Translations under genes and position numbers: made by a program
Assembly (NCBI GenBank): GCA_938084835.1
Contig: CALKER010000006.1
Location: forward strand, 372,001 to 436,000
Length of the DNA stretch: 64,000 nt
DNA from: an uncultured Thermoguttaceae bacterium
GTDB taxonomy: Bacteria > Planctomycetota > Planctomycetia > Pirellulales > Thermoguttaceae
Direction of reading: 5' to 3'
Notes under the pieces: generated by a model
The model's database searches: none
Told to the model about the DNA's origin: nothing
What the model saw: only the letters and a program-made list of their open reading frames with translations
Part shown: piece after piece, positions 9,737-17,522 of the stretch
Numbering within the stretch: position 1 is the first letter of the stretch
Layout of the letters: each line of letters starts with the position of its first letter

Positions 9737-10143
9737 GCGTCGTCGGTGGGGATTCTTTGCCGATGGTGTTCTTAAGGCTGGATCGGGATCGCTCCGTTTA
9801 TTTCCCTGGGGATACTCTTTCCGGCGAATTTCGCATTGAAGGTTTGTCTCGGGTGGCTATTAATGCGATCGAGGTTTCGGTATTTTGGTACACGGAGGGT
9901 AAGGGAGTTTCCGACCGAGGCATTCATGCTATTTGGCAGTTTACGACAAGCGAGCGAACGTTCGATCCCCGTCGACCTCAAAGGTTTTGTACGATCGTTC
10001 CGCGCGCCCCTTGGAGCTACGAGGGGGCGATTGTGAAAATCCGTTGGACGGTCCGCCTGCGGGTGATTCTCCGTGGCTTGCCAAGCATAGTGTGTGAGGT
10101 CCCATTTCGACTCGGAGATCTCCCTCCGGCGGGAGGCTTGTGA
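9733..10143 (+). CDS. Small arrestin-like beta-sandwich protein
   Basis: A 136-residue soluble protein. It starts at an ATG that overlaps the previous stop codon by four bases (ATGA), with AAAGGTG eight bases upstream; a longer open frame beginning at 9634 would overlap the upstream gene by about 100 bases and is less likely. The sequence has the pattern of an arrestin N-domain: LDRDRSVYFPGDTLSGEF, followed by INAIEVSVFWYTEGKG and a closing strand region WTVRLRVILRGLP. No enzymatic motif is visible. It is coupled to a membrane protein with a similar C-terminal region, so the two may form a heterotypic complex at the membrane. The function is unknown. Confidence 0.6.
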   Translation: MSVVGGDSLPMVFLRLDRDRSVYFPGDTLSGEFRIEGLSRVAINAIEVSVFWYTEGKGVSDRGIHAIWQFTTSERTFDPRRPQRFCTIVPRAPWSYEGAIVKIRWTVRLRVILRGLPSIVCEVPFRLGDLPPAGGL

Positions 10144-10259
10144 TCGCGCGTGAACCCTCCGCGAGGAGTGCCGGAAAATGCATTGTCGGGAAGATAGTTG
10201 AGGACCATCGCTTTTGAAACGCATTGGTCGATGGATGGGGCCAACAGACTGACACGGCT

Positions 10260-10943
10260 ATGAGCGACGACTGGTTTTTCGAACCTAATCCATTTGCGGC
10301 GGAGACGATTCGCGCGGGGGTGGAGCCCTTCGTTTTTCCTCCTGGGATCACGAGCCAGAGTCTGTGGACGAAATTCGCGGAGGGAGGATGGCTGGGCCAG
10401 ATCGTCGGCCCGCATGGTTCCGGAAAGACCACGTTAGTTCGAACCCTCTTGCAGCATCCGCCTTGGAGTAAGGTGCTTGCCGAGGTTTATGTCTGCAAGG
10501 CCAGATCCTGTAAACTTGTTGAATGCCGCGCGGCAGCTGAAGGTGACTCGTTTTGCAAAGTGGTCAAAGGTTGTCTGCGTACCAGGGGTGGGAAACTCAT
10601 CGTGATCGACGGGGCCGAGCAAATTCCCATGATGGTACGTTCCATGATTTTAGCGCTCGCCATGTTGCGGGGAATTAAGCTCCTTGTGACGTCGCACAAG
10701 GAGTTTCGGCATTTTTCTACGCTTTTGCACTTGAAACCCACGTTTCCGCTGGCATGGGAACTTGTTTCCGCTCGGTTGGAGCGTGCTCGGCAGTGGCGCG
10801 CGGCGTGTGGCCTGCCCGGGGTAGATCTGAATGAGGACGTCGTCCGTGTGATTTTTGAGAAACACCGGGGTAACATTCGGGAGATGCTTTTCGAGCTTTA
10901 CGACATCTATGAGAGCTTGTCCAAAGGGCAACAAGTAATTTAA
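10260..10943 (+). CDS. P-loop ATPase, AAA/ExeA-like
   Basis: A 227-residue cytoplasmic protein with a clean Walker A (GPHGSGKTT, about residues 47-55) and a Walker B-like strand LIVIDGAEQ. The C-terminal part (FEKHRGNIREMLFELYDIYE) looks like the small helical lid of an AAA-type ATPase. Four cysteines lie between the Walker motifs (CKARSC, then two more), which may be a metal site or simply chance. ATG 10260 is chosen because upstream codons back to 10224 lack a binding site and do not resemble the family. It is 116 bases after the arrestin-like gene and probably in the same operon as genes 6848-10143. It may power or regulate that membrane complex; there is no direct evidence. Confidence 0.65.
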   Translation: MSDDWFFEPNPFAAETIRAGVEPFVFPPGITSQSLWTKFAEGGWLGQIVGPHGSGKTTLVRTLLQHPPWSKVLAEVYVCKARSCKLVECRAAAEGDSFCKVVKGCLRTRGGKLIVIDGAEQIPMMVRSMILALAMLRGIKLLVTSHKEFRHFSTLLHLKPTFPLAWELVSARLERARQWRAACGLPGVDLNEDVVRVIFEKHRGNIREMLFELYDIYESLSKGQQVI

Positions 10944-11989
10944 TGCGTTTGCTTCATGGGAGTTTCCCACCCCAAATTTAAGGGTTACAGGTTTTGGCCT
11001 GCGTGGATTACCGCAGGAAAATATTCGCTGCAATTAAACGAACGGGAAGCAGATTTGAAAGCGGAATGGGAACCAGCTTGGGAAGCGCCATTATTGTTCG
11101 TATCGACCGGGGGATAGCTGGAACGCATTTTTAGAACACGTGGAAATGTAAAGGTTGCGGTAAGCTTAGGCGTAAACGAAACTTTAGGGCTGAAGGTGCG
11201 TTCTTTGTACTTTTGACCAGCCTGGCACCACTCAGAAACTTTAGGGAGAATTTTTTGTTCCCAAAGATCGTTCAGACTGAAGAAGAAATGGGTCACGGCG
11301 TTTAGGTATCTAGCAAGCAGGGAAAGCGGCGCCTTCAGGCCAAGCCGATATAATCGGAAATATCGTCAAGGTTTGCCTTTCCGGAAAATGCAATCCCATT
11401 TATCAACCTCCGCCGTCTGATGGGTGCAAGAGTTGATAAAGGCAGCCGATAAGTGATAAACATCACGGCTATCCTTAATCCCCTCTCATCGCTGCGTCAG
11501 CCGTATGCTTTGCTTGAAAGGCCGTGCGACACCCTAACCGTTTTTGACGTTTTTGCCGCACGGCCAGAAAGGTGGACGCTTTGTTAAACAGTAAGGTCTT
11601 TTCCTAAAATTTCGGTTCGGGGGTTCAGAATTAGCAAAGAAGTTTCCTGCACGGGAAGTGCGCAGAGGGCGGGCTCCGGACGACCTGTCGGGACGGAACT
11701 TTGTGATCGCCTATTGAAAATCGGATATTCTGGCATAATCGCAAAAAATGAGCTAAATTGATAAGGAAAAGGTGGGTGTCGCGTGTGGGTGGGTACGACG
11801 CAGGCATTGGACCCAAAGTTGGGATCGGATGGCTACTGCGAATAAATATTTTCTTCCGGGTGGCCCCGAAAGCCTGCATGGGATCCGGCTGCACGGCTCG
11901 AATCATTAGGAGTGGCAGTCACCGCGGGGGCTGTCTTTTAAGGCAGAGCCTTGGAAAATGGAACTACTTCCGATGGGAAGGAGCGAGGC
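10944..11989. other. 1 kb intergenic region with one strong inverted repeat
   Basis: No convincing gene. It contains a perfect 9-base inverted repeat at 11520-11565 (listed separately) and a possible promoter for the next gene: TTGAAA at 11714-11719 and ATAATC at 11735-11740, with 15 bases between, shorter than ideal. Confidence 0.4.
11520..11565. repeat. Perfect 9-bp inverted repeat with T-rich loop
   Basis: GGCCGTGCG at 11520-11528 pairs exactly with CGCACGGCC at 11557-11565. The 28-base loop holds two copies of CGTTTTTG. It could be a transcript end, an RNA structure or a protein site. No T-run follows the right arm on the plus strand. Confidence 0.6.
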
Positions 11990-12988
11990 ATGAAGGGACT
12001 TTTAAGAGCTTCCGCTTTTATCTTGGTGCTGGGGGCTGTTTTTGCAGGTAGCAGCGCCCCAATGGTTCAGGCCGGCCCATTTGATTGGCTTAGCCCTGAT
12101 TGGTGGCGTCCGCAACCTACCACCGTTTATGCACCGGTGGTAGGGTCAGGTGTTACGACGGTTTACACGCCGGTGACCACATCTCGGCCGGTAACCACCA
12201 CGGTGACAAGTGTGGTACCTGCCTCTACGGTGGTTTATTCGCCGGTGACGCAGACATGCTACTATGCCCCGGAAACTCGGTACCGCTGGGTCTATGGTCG
12301 TATGCCTGTGACCACCTACCGGCCCGTCAACATCGTGGACCCGTTGACTGGCGCCGTGACATCAACATATCAACCTCAGACGCGTTTGACGCTGTTGCCG
12401 TGGCTTCATCGGGAGCCGTACACGACCTATCGCTTGGTGTGTAGTCCCACAGCACCGGTGGCAGTAACGGAAACCTCCTACGTCATCGGCGATCCTTGTG
12501 CGCCCTTAGGGGAGGTCCTAGAACCATCGGTTGGGCTTCCCGGTACCAGCTGTCCGCCGGGATGCGTTCCCGCACCTGGGACGGGTCCCTTGCCCAGCCC
12601 GACGGAAGCTCCTGTTAATGGTGGCTACGCGGAGCCCCGGACATTTAAAGAGGGGTCAAGATATGGGGCTGGTGATTCTTCGGCGTATTCGGTGCAGCGC
12701 CCGGCGGAAAACGGCACAACGGTGGTCCCCAACGGTGCTGCCGGTGGTCAGAATGGTGGCAGCTCCTGGTTGCCACCACCGCCAAGCGGGCAACAGCAGA
12801 TAATCCAACCAAGTGGCAAATCGGCAGAGTGGAATCCGCCTGCTGCATCGCTCCGGCTGGCGCAACAGGTAGCTTTTGAAAGCAAGGGGTCGCCTTCGGT
12901 ACCAATGAATCATTCGTGGTCATCCCCTGGCGTCACCGGGCCTCCTGTACGACATTCATCAGACGGATGGAGACCGGCCCGACCATAA
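11990..12988 (+). CDS. Secreted low-complexity protein rich in VYxPV repeats
   Basis: A 332-residue exported protein of unknown function. The signal peptide is clear: KGLLRASAFILVLGAVFAG followed by cleavage near MVQA, before GPFDWLSPDWW. Residues 30-100 carry repeated Thr/Val/Tyr/Pro units (TTVYAPV, TTVYTPV, STVVYSPV), then aromatic-rich YRWVYGRMPVTTYRPV. Two or three cysteine pairs (GDPCAPL, TSCPPGCVPAPGT) precede a Pro/Gly/Ser/Gln-rich tail that looks disordered. The start ATG 11990 has GAAGGAG and GAGG upstream; an ATG 39 bases earlier is less likely because it would put 13 polar residues before the signal. Such proteins are common in planctomycetes and probably belong to the cell surface. 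No homologous enzyme fold is recognised. Confidence 0.75.
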   Translation: MKGLLRASAFILVLGAVFAGSSAPMVQAGPFDWLSPDWWRPQPTTVYAPVVGSGVTTVYTPVTTSRPVTTTVTSVVPASTVVYSPVTQTCYYAPETRYRWVYGRMPVTTYRPVNIVDPLTGAVTSTYQPQTRLTLLPWLHREPYTTYRLVCSPTAPVAVTETSYVIGDPCAPLGEVLEPSVGLPGTSCPPGCVPAPGTGPLPSPTEAPVNGGYAEPRTFKEGSRYGAGDSSAYSVQRPAENGTTVVPNGAAGGQNGGSSWLPPPPSGQQQIIQPSGKSAEWNPPAASLRLAQQVAFESKGSPSVPMNHSWSSPGVTGPPVRHSSDGWRPARP

Positions 12989-13029
12989 ATGCTGCACGGG
13001 AGACCGGTAGGCCGAGAAGTAGCAGGCAG

Positions 13030-13041
13030 GAGGTATACCTC
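13030..13041. repeat. 12-bp perfect palindrome between convergent genes
   Basis: GAGGTATACCTC lies in the 82-base gap between two convergent genes (stops at 12988 and 13071). With no loop and no T-run, it is a poor terminator; it could be chance or a protein site. Confidence 0.35.
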
Positions 13042-13070
13042 TTTCCAGGTGAAGCGGTTATAGACGGGGG

Positions 13071-13844
13071 TCAGTGTCCAAAAGCTTGCGGAGGGGATGA
13101 CCCCCGGAATCGCTTAGCCAGTTCGGCAAGTCGCTGGCCGAGGCGGCGGGCGCTATCAAGTTCCCCGTCGGAAATGCCCGGGTCGAGCGGGCCGGTCATT
13201 GCGCCGGCGCCAGGTTCTCCCCAAATATCTTCGCCAGCTTCGTCTTCGAAAAGTGGTCCGGCCACAATCATCCGATTGGCAAGCATAAACAAAAGGAGCG
13301 ACACCATGGTGTGCTCCTTTCCGCCCATTTGACCACCGCCGGTAGCAAAGGCACCGCCGATTTTATCTGTAAAGTCGACTCGCCATTTCCAGTTCCACAG
13401 GTCCAAGTGTTGCTTCATCTCGCCGGGAATGTTGGCAAAATAGGTTGGACATCCCAACGCTATCGCGTCGGCAGCGGAAAGCTCTTGCGCAGTTACCTCG
13501 CTAATCGCACGGACAAAAACTTCTACCCCGCCACAGTTCCGTGCTCCTTCAGCCACCGCATAGGCCATTTTCTCCGTGTTTCCCGATCGCGAATAGTATA
13601 CCACTAACACGAGGGGTGACCGGGACGAGGGGTGGGATTTTTCCTCCACAAGCCCAATGCTGGTGTGGGAAAGGGCGAAAGATAGCAGTGCAGCGCTCCC
13701 GTCAGCTCTTGAGGGAATCGTCAAGACCGCTAGAAAAGAGGCCATCAAACGACCTGTTGCATACGAGTAAATCCTCTTGTGTGAGCTTGTGATGCGCATG
13801 GCATGGTAAGCTGCTGTTGTAGTCATGGCACGGTCCTCCATCAT
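13071..13844 (-). CDS. Flavodoxin/WrbA-like FMN protein with N-terminal extension
   Basis: A 257-residue protein whose last 180 residues are a flavodoxin fold. The FMN phosphate loop is YYSRSGNTEKMA near residue 84; later loops GCPTYFANIPGEMKQ and FATGGGQMGGKE match the WrbA/NAD(P)H:quinone reductase group, which contacts FMN through such loops and reduces quinones by two electrons. The first 75 residues are an unusual extension with basic residues and a moderately hydrophobic stretch (MASFLAVLTI, then ALLSFALSHTSIGLV). It could be a membrane anchor or a non-standard export signal. The start is well supported: AAGGAGA sits six bases before ATG 13844. Usual WrbA proteins are about 200 residues and lack this extension. 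It is a single gene, convergent with the secreted protein. Confidence 0.75.
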   Translation of the reverse strand: MMEDRAMTTTAAYHAMRITSSHKRIYSYATGRLMASFLAVLTIPSRADGSAALLSFALSHTSIGLVEEKSHPSSRSPLVLVVYYSRSGNTEKMAYAVAEGARNCGGVEVFVRAISEVTAQELSAADAIALGCPTYFANIPGEMKQHLDLWNWKWRVDFTDKIGGAFATGGGQMGGKEHTMVSLLLFMLANRMIVAGPLFEDEAGEDIWGEPGAGAMTGPLDPGISDGELDSARRLGQRLAELAKRFRGSSPPQAFGH

Positions 13845-14311
13845 TAGGTCTCCTTTTGGCCAAACGGTTCAACTTAAGGTTATGCGGTAGGTTCCGATCT
13901 CACTGGGGGCATGGGCGGGCCGCCTCAATTTAATCGCTTGGGCGATAGGAAGGGAGAGTGGGGAAATAGGGTTGGATTTGACGACTTCAACCGTCTCTCC
14001 CGATTAAAAACCCCATCAACGGGGATAGATAACACCACGCCATGAGGTTAGTTCATTATTTGCCGGACCACGTGGGCTACGAGAGTGCGTTCCCTTCTTG
14101 TTGACGGAATGACGGGTTTTTTAAAATTTAGGCAGTCGAAAAAGGGTTTTTTTCATACATTCCCGCAGGCGGATGCGGCCCATCGCGTGGAGGGTCTTCG
14201 TTTATGCGGCAGGTTTCACAAGAAGTGACTCCGGTTGGGAGCATCGGACGTCCGACGCCGAATTAAGGACACCGAATCAAGAAGTAAAGATCATTGATCA
14301 GGAATTGGGCT
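13845..14311. other. Intergenic region upstream of nrfH
   Basis: It contains divergent promoters for the flavodoxin-like gene and nrfH. Small hairpins: CCCC/GGGG at 14011-14024 with a six-base loop, and the palindrome at 14244-14255 listed separately. T-rich tracts occur near 14115 and 14145. No gene is seen. Confidence 0.45.
14244..14255. promoter_or_regulatory. Candidate operator upstream of nrfHA
   Basis: TCGGACGTCCGA is a perfect 12-base palindrome ending 56 bases before the chosen nrfH start. Position and symmetry suit a dimeric regulator. It does not match the Fnr consensus TTGAT-N4-ATCAA, so the cognate factor is unknown. Confidence 0.35.
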
Positions 14312-14887
14312 GTGAATAAAGCTAACTGGCCACCCCGAGAACCTGGCGTGCAAAGTGGGCCGGATGGAACCGGTAGCAATAATCCGCCAAAATTCAGTTA
14401 TCAGTTGGTCGCTTTGCCCCTGGGTTGGGGGATGACGGGAGTGGCTGTCGGCCTTGCCGTGTGGGTAGCAATTATTTCCCAAGCGCACTCTTATCTCAGT
14501 GACGCTCCGGAGGTCTGTGTCAACTGTCATGTGATGCGTTCGGCTTTCGCGAGTTGGAGTCACAGCAGTCACCGCGAGGTGGCCACATGCAATGATTGTC
14601 ACGTGCCGCACCAAAGCTTCTGGATGCACTGGCTTTTTAAGGCCGAGGACGGCTTACGCCACGCTACAGTGTTTACACTGCGCAGGGAACCGGAAGTAAT
14701 CAGGCTTTCCCGACGGGCTGAACCGGTGGTGGAAGGAAATTGTCGCCGTTGCCATGCAAACGTTCTTCATGATACCCGGCTTGCCTCTTTTGACGAGGGA
14801 GGCGTCCGCTGCTGGGATTGCCATCATTCTCCGCATAGCGAGCCGCATTCCCTGAGCAGTTTTGAGTTGTGGATATCCGGTAAATAA
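14312..14887 (+). CDS. nrfH: Cytochrome c nitrite reductase small subunit NrfH
   Basis: The membrane-anchored tetraheme cytochrome that carries electrons from the quinol pool to NrfA. One hydrophobic segment (GMTGVAVGLAVWVAIISQA) anchors it, and four heme motifs follow in order: CVNCH, CNDCH, CRRCH, CWDCH. The 191-residue length is slightly above the family norm because of a 35-residue polar N-terminal tail. GTG 14312 is preferred since AGGA lies eight bases upstream; a TTG at 14294 would add six residues. In NrfH the first heme uses an unusual ligand in the HVM motif region, and HVM is present after the first CxxCH. The gene is followed by a small membrane ORF and nrfA, so it is likely transcribed with them. 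Confidence 0.93.
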   Translation: MNKANWPPREPGVQSGPDGTGSNNPPKFSYQLVALPLGWGMTGVAVGLAVWVAIISQAHSYLSDAPEVCVNCHVMRSAFASWSHSSHREVATCNDCHVPHQSFWMHWLFKAEDGLRHATVFTLRREPEVIRLSRRAEPVVEGNCRRCHANVLHDTRLASFDEGGVRCWDCHHSPHSEPHSLSSFELWISGK

Positions 14888-14968
14888 TGCTTGAGCGTTA
14901 TGCTTGTTACACTTGGCAATCAGGATGCGGAGATGGGCGAGTACTAAGGGTGCCGAGGCAAACAGAGA

Positions 14969-15076
14969 ATGCGGCTCCTCGGGTGGCTGTTGATCACAAT
15001 TGTCTATTTGGCTGGTGTATTTTTGGCTAGGCACGACCACCCTGCGTTTCAAAGTGTTTACGACTCCCCCACATGA
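14969..15076 (+). CDS. Small single-pass membrane ORF between nrfH and nrfA (35 aa)
   Basis: A 35-residue ORF starting ATG 14969 and ending TGA 15074-15076. It begins MRLLGWLLIT, continues through the hydrophobic run IVYLAGVFLA, and ends with the polar tail RHDHPAFQSVYDSPT. GAGG lies ten bases before the start, and an in-frame stop (TAA) sits just upstream, so the frame is closed on both sides. The composition is what one expects of one transmembrane helix with an acidic/His-containing outer or inner tail. Its place between nrfH and nrfA suggests a small accessory subunit of the nitrite reductase complex. Chance cannot be excluded at this length; conservation in other planctomycete nrf loci would decide. 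Confidence 0.5.
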   Translation: MRLLGWLLITIVYLAGVFLARHDHPAFQSVYDSPT

Positions 15077-15234
15077 AATGGTAAGCTTTTACAAAGCGGC
15101 GATGGGCCGGGTAGGTGGCATTGGTCCCATGAGGGGTGCGAAAGGTCGTGCGCGGGGATCATAACCTTTAAGCGGTCGTGCGACTTTCTTAAGCCCGATG
15201 AAAAGTCTAGGCCTCACGTAAAGGGAGTAATTCA

Positions 15235-16638
15235 ATGCGGAGCTGTCAAGCTTGGAAGCGGTGGCTTCCCTGGTGTGGGTGGTGCTTGTTTTTTCTATCG
15301 TTATTGGCAGCTTTGGGCTTGGGCCTTTTAGGCACATCGATAACCGTTCGTCGGGCGGAGAGCGTCTTGCGGACAGTGCTTCAGCCCATCCCGCCGGGGG
15401 AATCTGATAGCTCGAGGTGGGCGGTAAATTTTCCGCGCCAGTACGATCGGTATTTGTTAATGAAAGAAAGCCAAACCAAAACAAAATTTGGTGGAAGCTA
15501 CCCGCGGGATTATTTGGAGGAGACACCACAGCTTGTTCTGCTTTTTGCCGGAGGTGGATTTGCTAAGGATTATCGTCAAGCGCGTGGGCATGTGTGGTCT
15601 CGGGAGGATCTCCTTCATACCGCACGCTTGTCCCCTGCTTCCCCTGGGACATGCTGGGCGTGCAAAAGCTCCGACGTCCCACGCGTGTTGCAGAAGTTGG
15701 CACCGGCGGAGATGTATGGGCGTCCATTCCAGGAGTTGGCTGCGGAGATGAACCACCCCATTGGGTGTTTGGACTGTCATAATCCCGAGACCATGGAACT
15801 AACCATCACCCGGCCGGCACTCCAGGAGGCACTTCGATCTTTAGGGCGAGATTTGGATGCGATTTCGCATCAAGAGATGAGGAGCTTGGTGTGCGCTCAA
15901 TGCCACGTGGAATACTATTTTCAGGGAAAGCAGAGCTATCTAGTCTTTCCGTGGAAGGAGGGTACTTCTCTTGAGGCAATTGAAAAGTACTACGAGGACC
16001 GGCAATTTGCTGACTGGACGCACAGTGTGAGCAAAACGCCACTAGTCAAAATACAGCACCCCGATTACGAGCTATACCTTACTGGGATTCACGCTTACCG
16101 TAATGTTGCCTGCGCGGATTGCCACATGCCGTATCGGACGGAAGGAGGGGTGAAATACACCGATCATTACATTCGAAGCCCACTGCTTAATATCGCGGGT
16201 TCTTGTCAAGTGTGTCATAGATGGAGCGAAGGTGAGATCCTGCGGCGAGTCGAGACGATTCAGGCAAGAGTTCGCTCGGTACGTGATCGGGTAGAGGACC
16301 AACTGCTGCGACTTCACTTAGAGACAGGCGCTGTTGTCCAGGCGGGATTGTCCGAAGAAGAACTGACGAATGTTCGGGGTGTGATCCGCAAGGCGCATAT
16401 TCGGTGGGATTTCGTGGCAGCGGCAAATGGGATGGGATTCCATTCACCAGCAGAGTCCCTTCGCTTGCTGGCCGACGCACTCTATTTCGTCGCGGAAGGA
16501 CGTGTCGAGCTGAGTCGTCTTCTCACACAACGAGGGATTGGCTTTCCGCTTGCGGTACCGGATAGTACAACAAAAGCAGCCGCCCAGTCGGTGGAAAAGC
16601 AGTTTACGGCGGGACAGCCGCCACAATTGATTCCGTAG
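15235..16638 (+). CDS. nrfA: Cytochrome c nitrite reductase catalytic subunit NrfA
   Basis: The periplasmic pentaheme enzyme that reduces nitrite to ammonia with six electrons. The active-site heme has the diagnostic CWACK motif (residues 140-144, lysine ligand), and four CxxCH hemes follow: CLDCH (178), CAQCH (220), CADCH (293) and CQVCH (324). Other family marks are present: RGHVW with the active-site Arg at about 117, HVEYYF after the third heme (calcium-site Glu and catalytic Tyr), VKIQHPDYE (calcium-site Lys and Gln) and GIH (catalytic His). The N-terminus (residues 12-34) is hydrophobic and may serve as a signal or anchor. The ATG has AAGGGAG upstream. The 467-residue length fits NrfA. 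It forms the NrfHA complex with the gene at 14312. Confidence 0.95.
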   Translation: MRSCQAWKRWLPWCGWCLFFLSLLAALGLGLLGTSITVRRAESVLRTVLQPIPPGESDSSRWAVNFPRQYDRYLLMKESQTKTKFGGSYPRDYLEETPQLVLLFAGGGFAKDYRQARGHVWSREDLLHTARLSPASPGTCWACKSSDVPRVLQKLAPAEMYGRPFQELAAEMNHPIGCLDCHNPETMELTITRPALQEALRSLGRDLDAISHQEMRSLVCAQCHVEYYFQGKQSYLVFPWKEGTSLEAIEKYYEDRQFADWTHSVSKTPLVKIQHPDYELYLTGIHAYRNVACADCHMPYRTEGGVKYTDHYIRSPLLNIAGSCQVCHRWSEGEILRRVETIQARVRSVRDRVEDQLLRLHLETGAVVQAGLSEEELTNVRGVIRKAHIRWDFVAAANGMGFHSPAESLRLLADALYFVAEGRVELSRLLTQRGIGFPLAVPDSTTKAAAQSVEKQFTAGQPPQLIP

Positions 16639-16679
16639 CGTGATTCCATACCGGGGAAAACCTGGGCTTGAACTTTTTG

Positions 16680-17522
16680 TTACGGCCGGATCGAAGAGGA
16701 GAATCCACCCTCTCGGCGGGTGTCTCGTCGACTTTGCAGGGGAAAGCGAAGTCTGGCACCGCCCTTCGGTTGTGTCGGGGGATTAGGCTTTTCAAAGGCC
16801 TCTAGATCCCCCGCCAATGACAATTCATTCGCCACAGAAGTGTTGGGGGTCGAATTTTCATGCCGCGGCTCGTCTTCGCCTCGGGTTTGGCCGATCGCCC
16901 AAAGCGAAACAGCGCCGTCGGAGGCTCGGCCCTTCGGCGAAGCAGGCCCCGTTGCCTGCGAGGTCCCAGTTGTGGTTTCGCCATCGGAGACCGCCGGAAA
17001 CCACGGATTTAGTTGCCGCAGCCGAAGTCCGAACCATTCCTCGCGAGATATTTCCCACGGGGCGGGGGGTTGAAAACGTCGCTGCGACGCCGAAGGGTCT
17101 TGCTGGCCGAGGGTTAATACGGGCTCTCGACCCCGAACCAAATCAGAGTAGTGCGATCTCACGGATGTGACACTTTCCGGCTGATCGCCGCGGGAGGTTC
17201 CACCGTCTTTCGATAGTTCTTTAGTTCCTTCGTGTAAAAGGGTAATCGGGTCCACTTCCGGTGGTATAACGCCGAAGGGGGAATTAGCATCAAGTAAATC
17301 TCCGTGACTTCCTCCCGATAGGTTCCGCAATTGGCCACCGGCAAACGGATTGGTACGTGAATTTTCTCCAACCAGTTCAGCCGAAGTGTCCACCGTGAAA
17401 AAAGGTTTCCCAAACTTTGCTGTAGACCACAGCATCAGTCCAGCAGAAAATGTTATTAAGATTGTGAATATCAGGAAGCTACGATCCAATGGCATTAGAA
17501 AGGCCTGTCGGAAATGGCTCAA
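16680..17522 (-). CDS. Hypothetical membrane-anchored protein
   Basis: A 280-residue protein with no family I recognise. One N-terminal hydrophobic segment (FLIFTILITFSAGLMLW) is preceded by a basic residue, so the chain is probably anchored with its bulk outside the cytoplasm. The rest is polar, rich in Ser, Pro, Gly, Glu and Arg, and probably disordered; a short ordered patch WEISREEWFGLRLRQLNPWFP lies near residue 160. The start may be 17522 or the inner ATG at 17495 (MPLDRSF), which gives a cleaner anchor. It is convergent with nrfA, with 41 bases between stops. The long open frame on a strand with no obvious alternative gene supports it, but other frames here are also open. Confidence 0.5.
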   Translation of the reverse strand: MSHFRQAFLMPLDRSFLIFTILITFSAGLMLWSTAKFGKPFFTVDTSAELVGENSRTNPFAGGQLRNLSGGSHGDLLDANSPFGVIPPEVDPITLLHEGTKELSKDGGTSRGDQPESVTSVRSHYSDLVRGREPVLTLGQQDPSASQRRFQPPAPWEISREEWFGLRLRQLNPWFPAVSDGETTTGTSQATGPASPKGRASDGAVSLWAIGQTRGEDEPRHENSTPNTSVANELSLAGDLEAFEKPNPPTQPKGGARLRFPLQSRRDTRREGGFSSSIRP

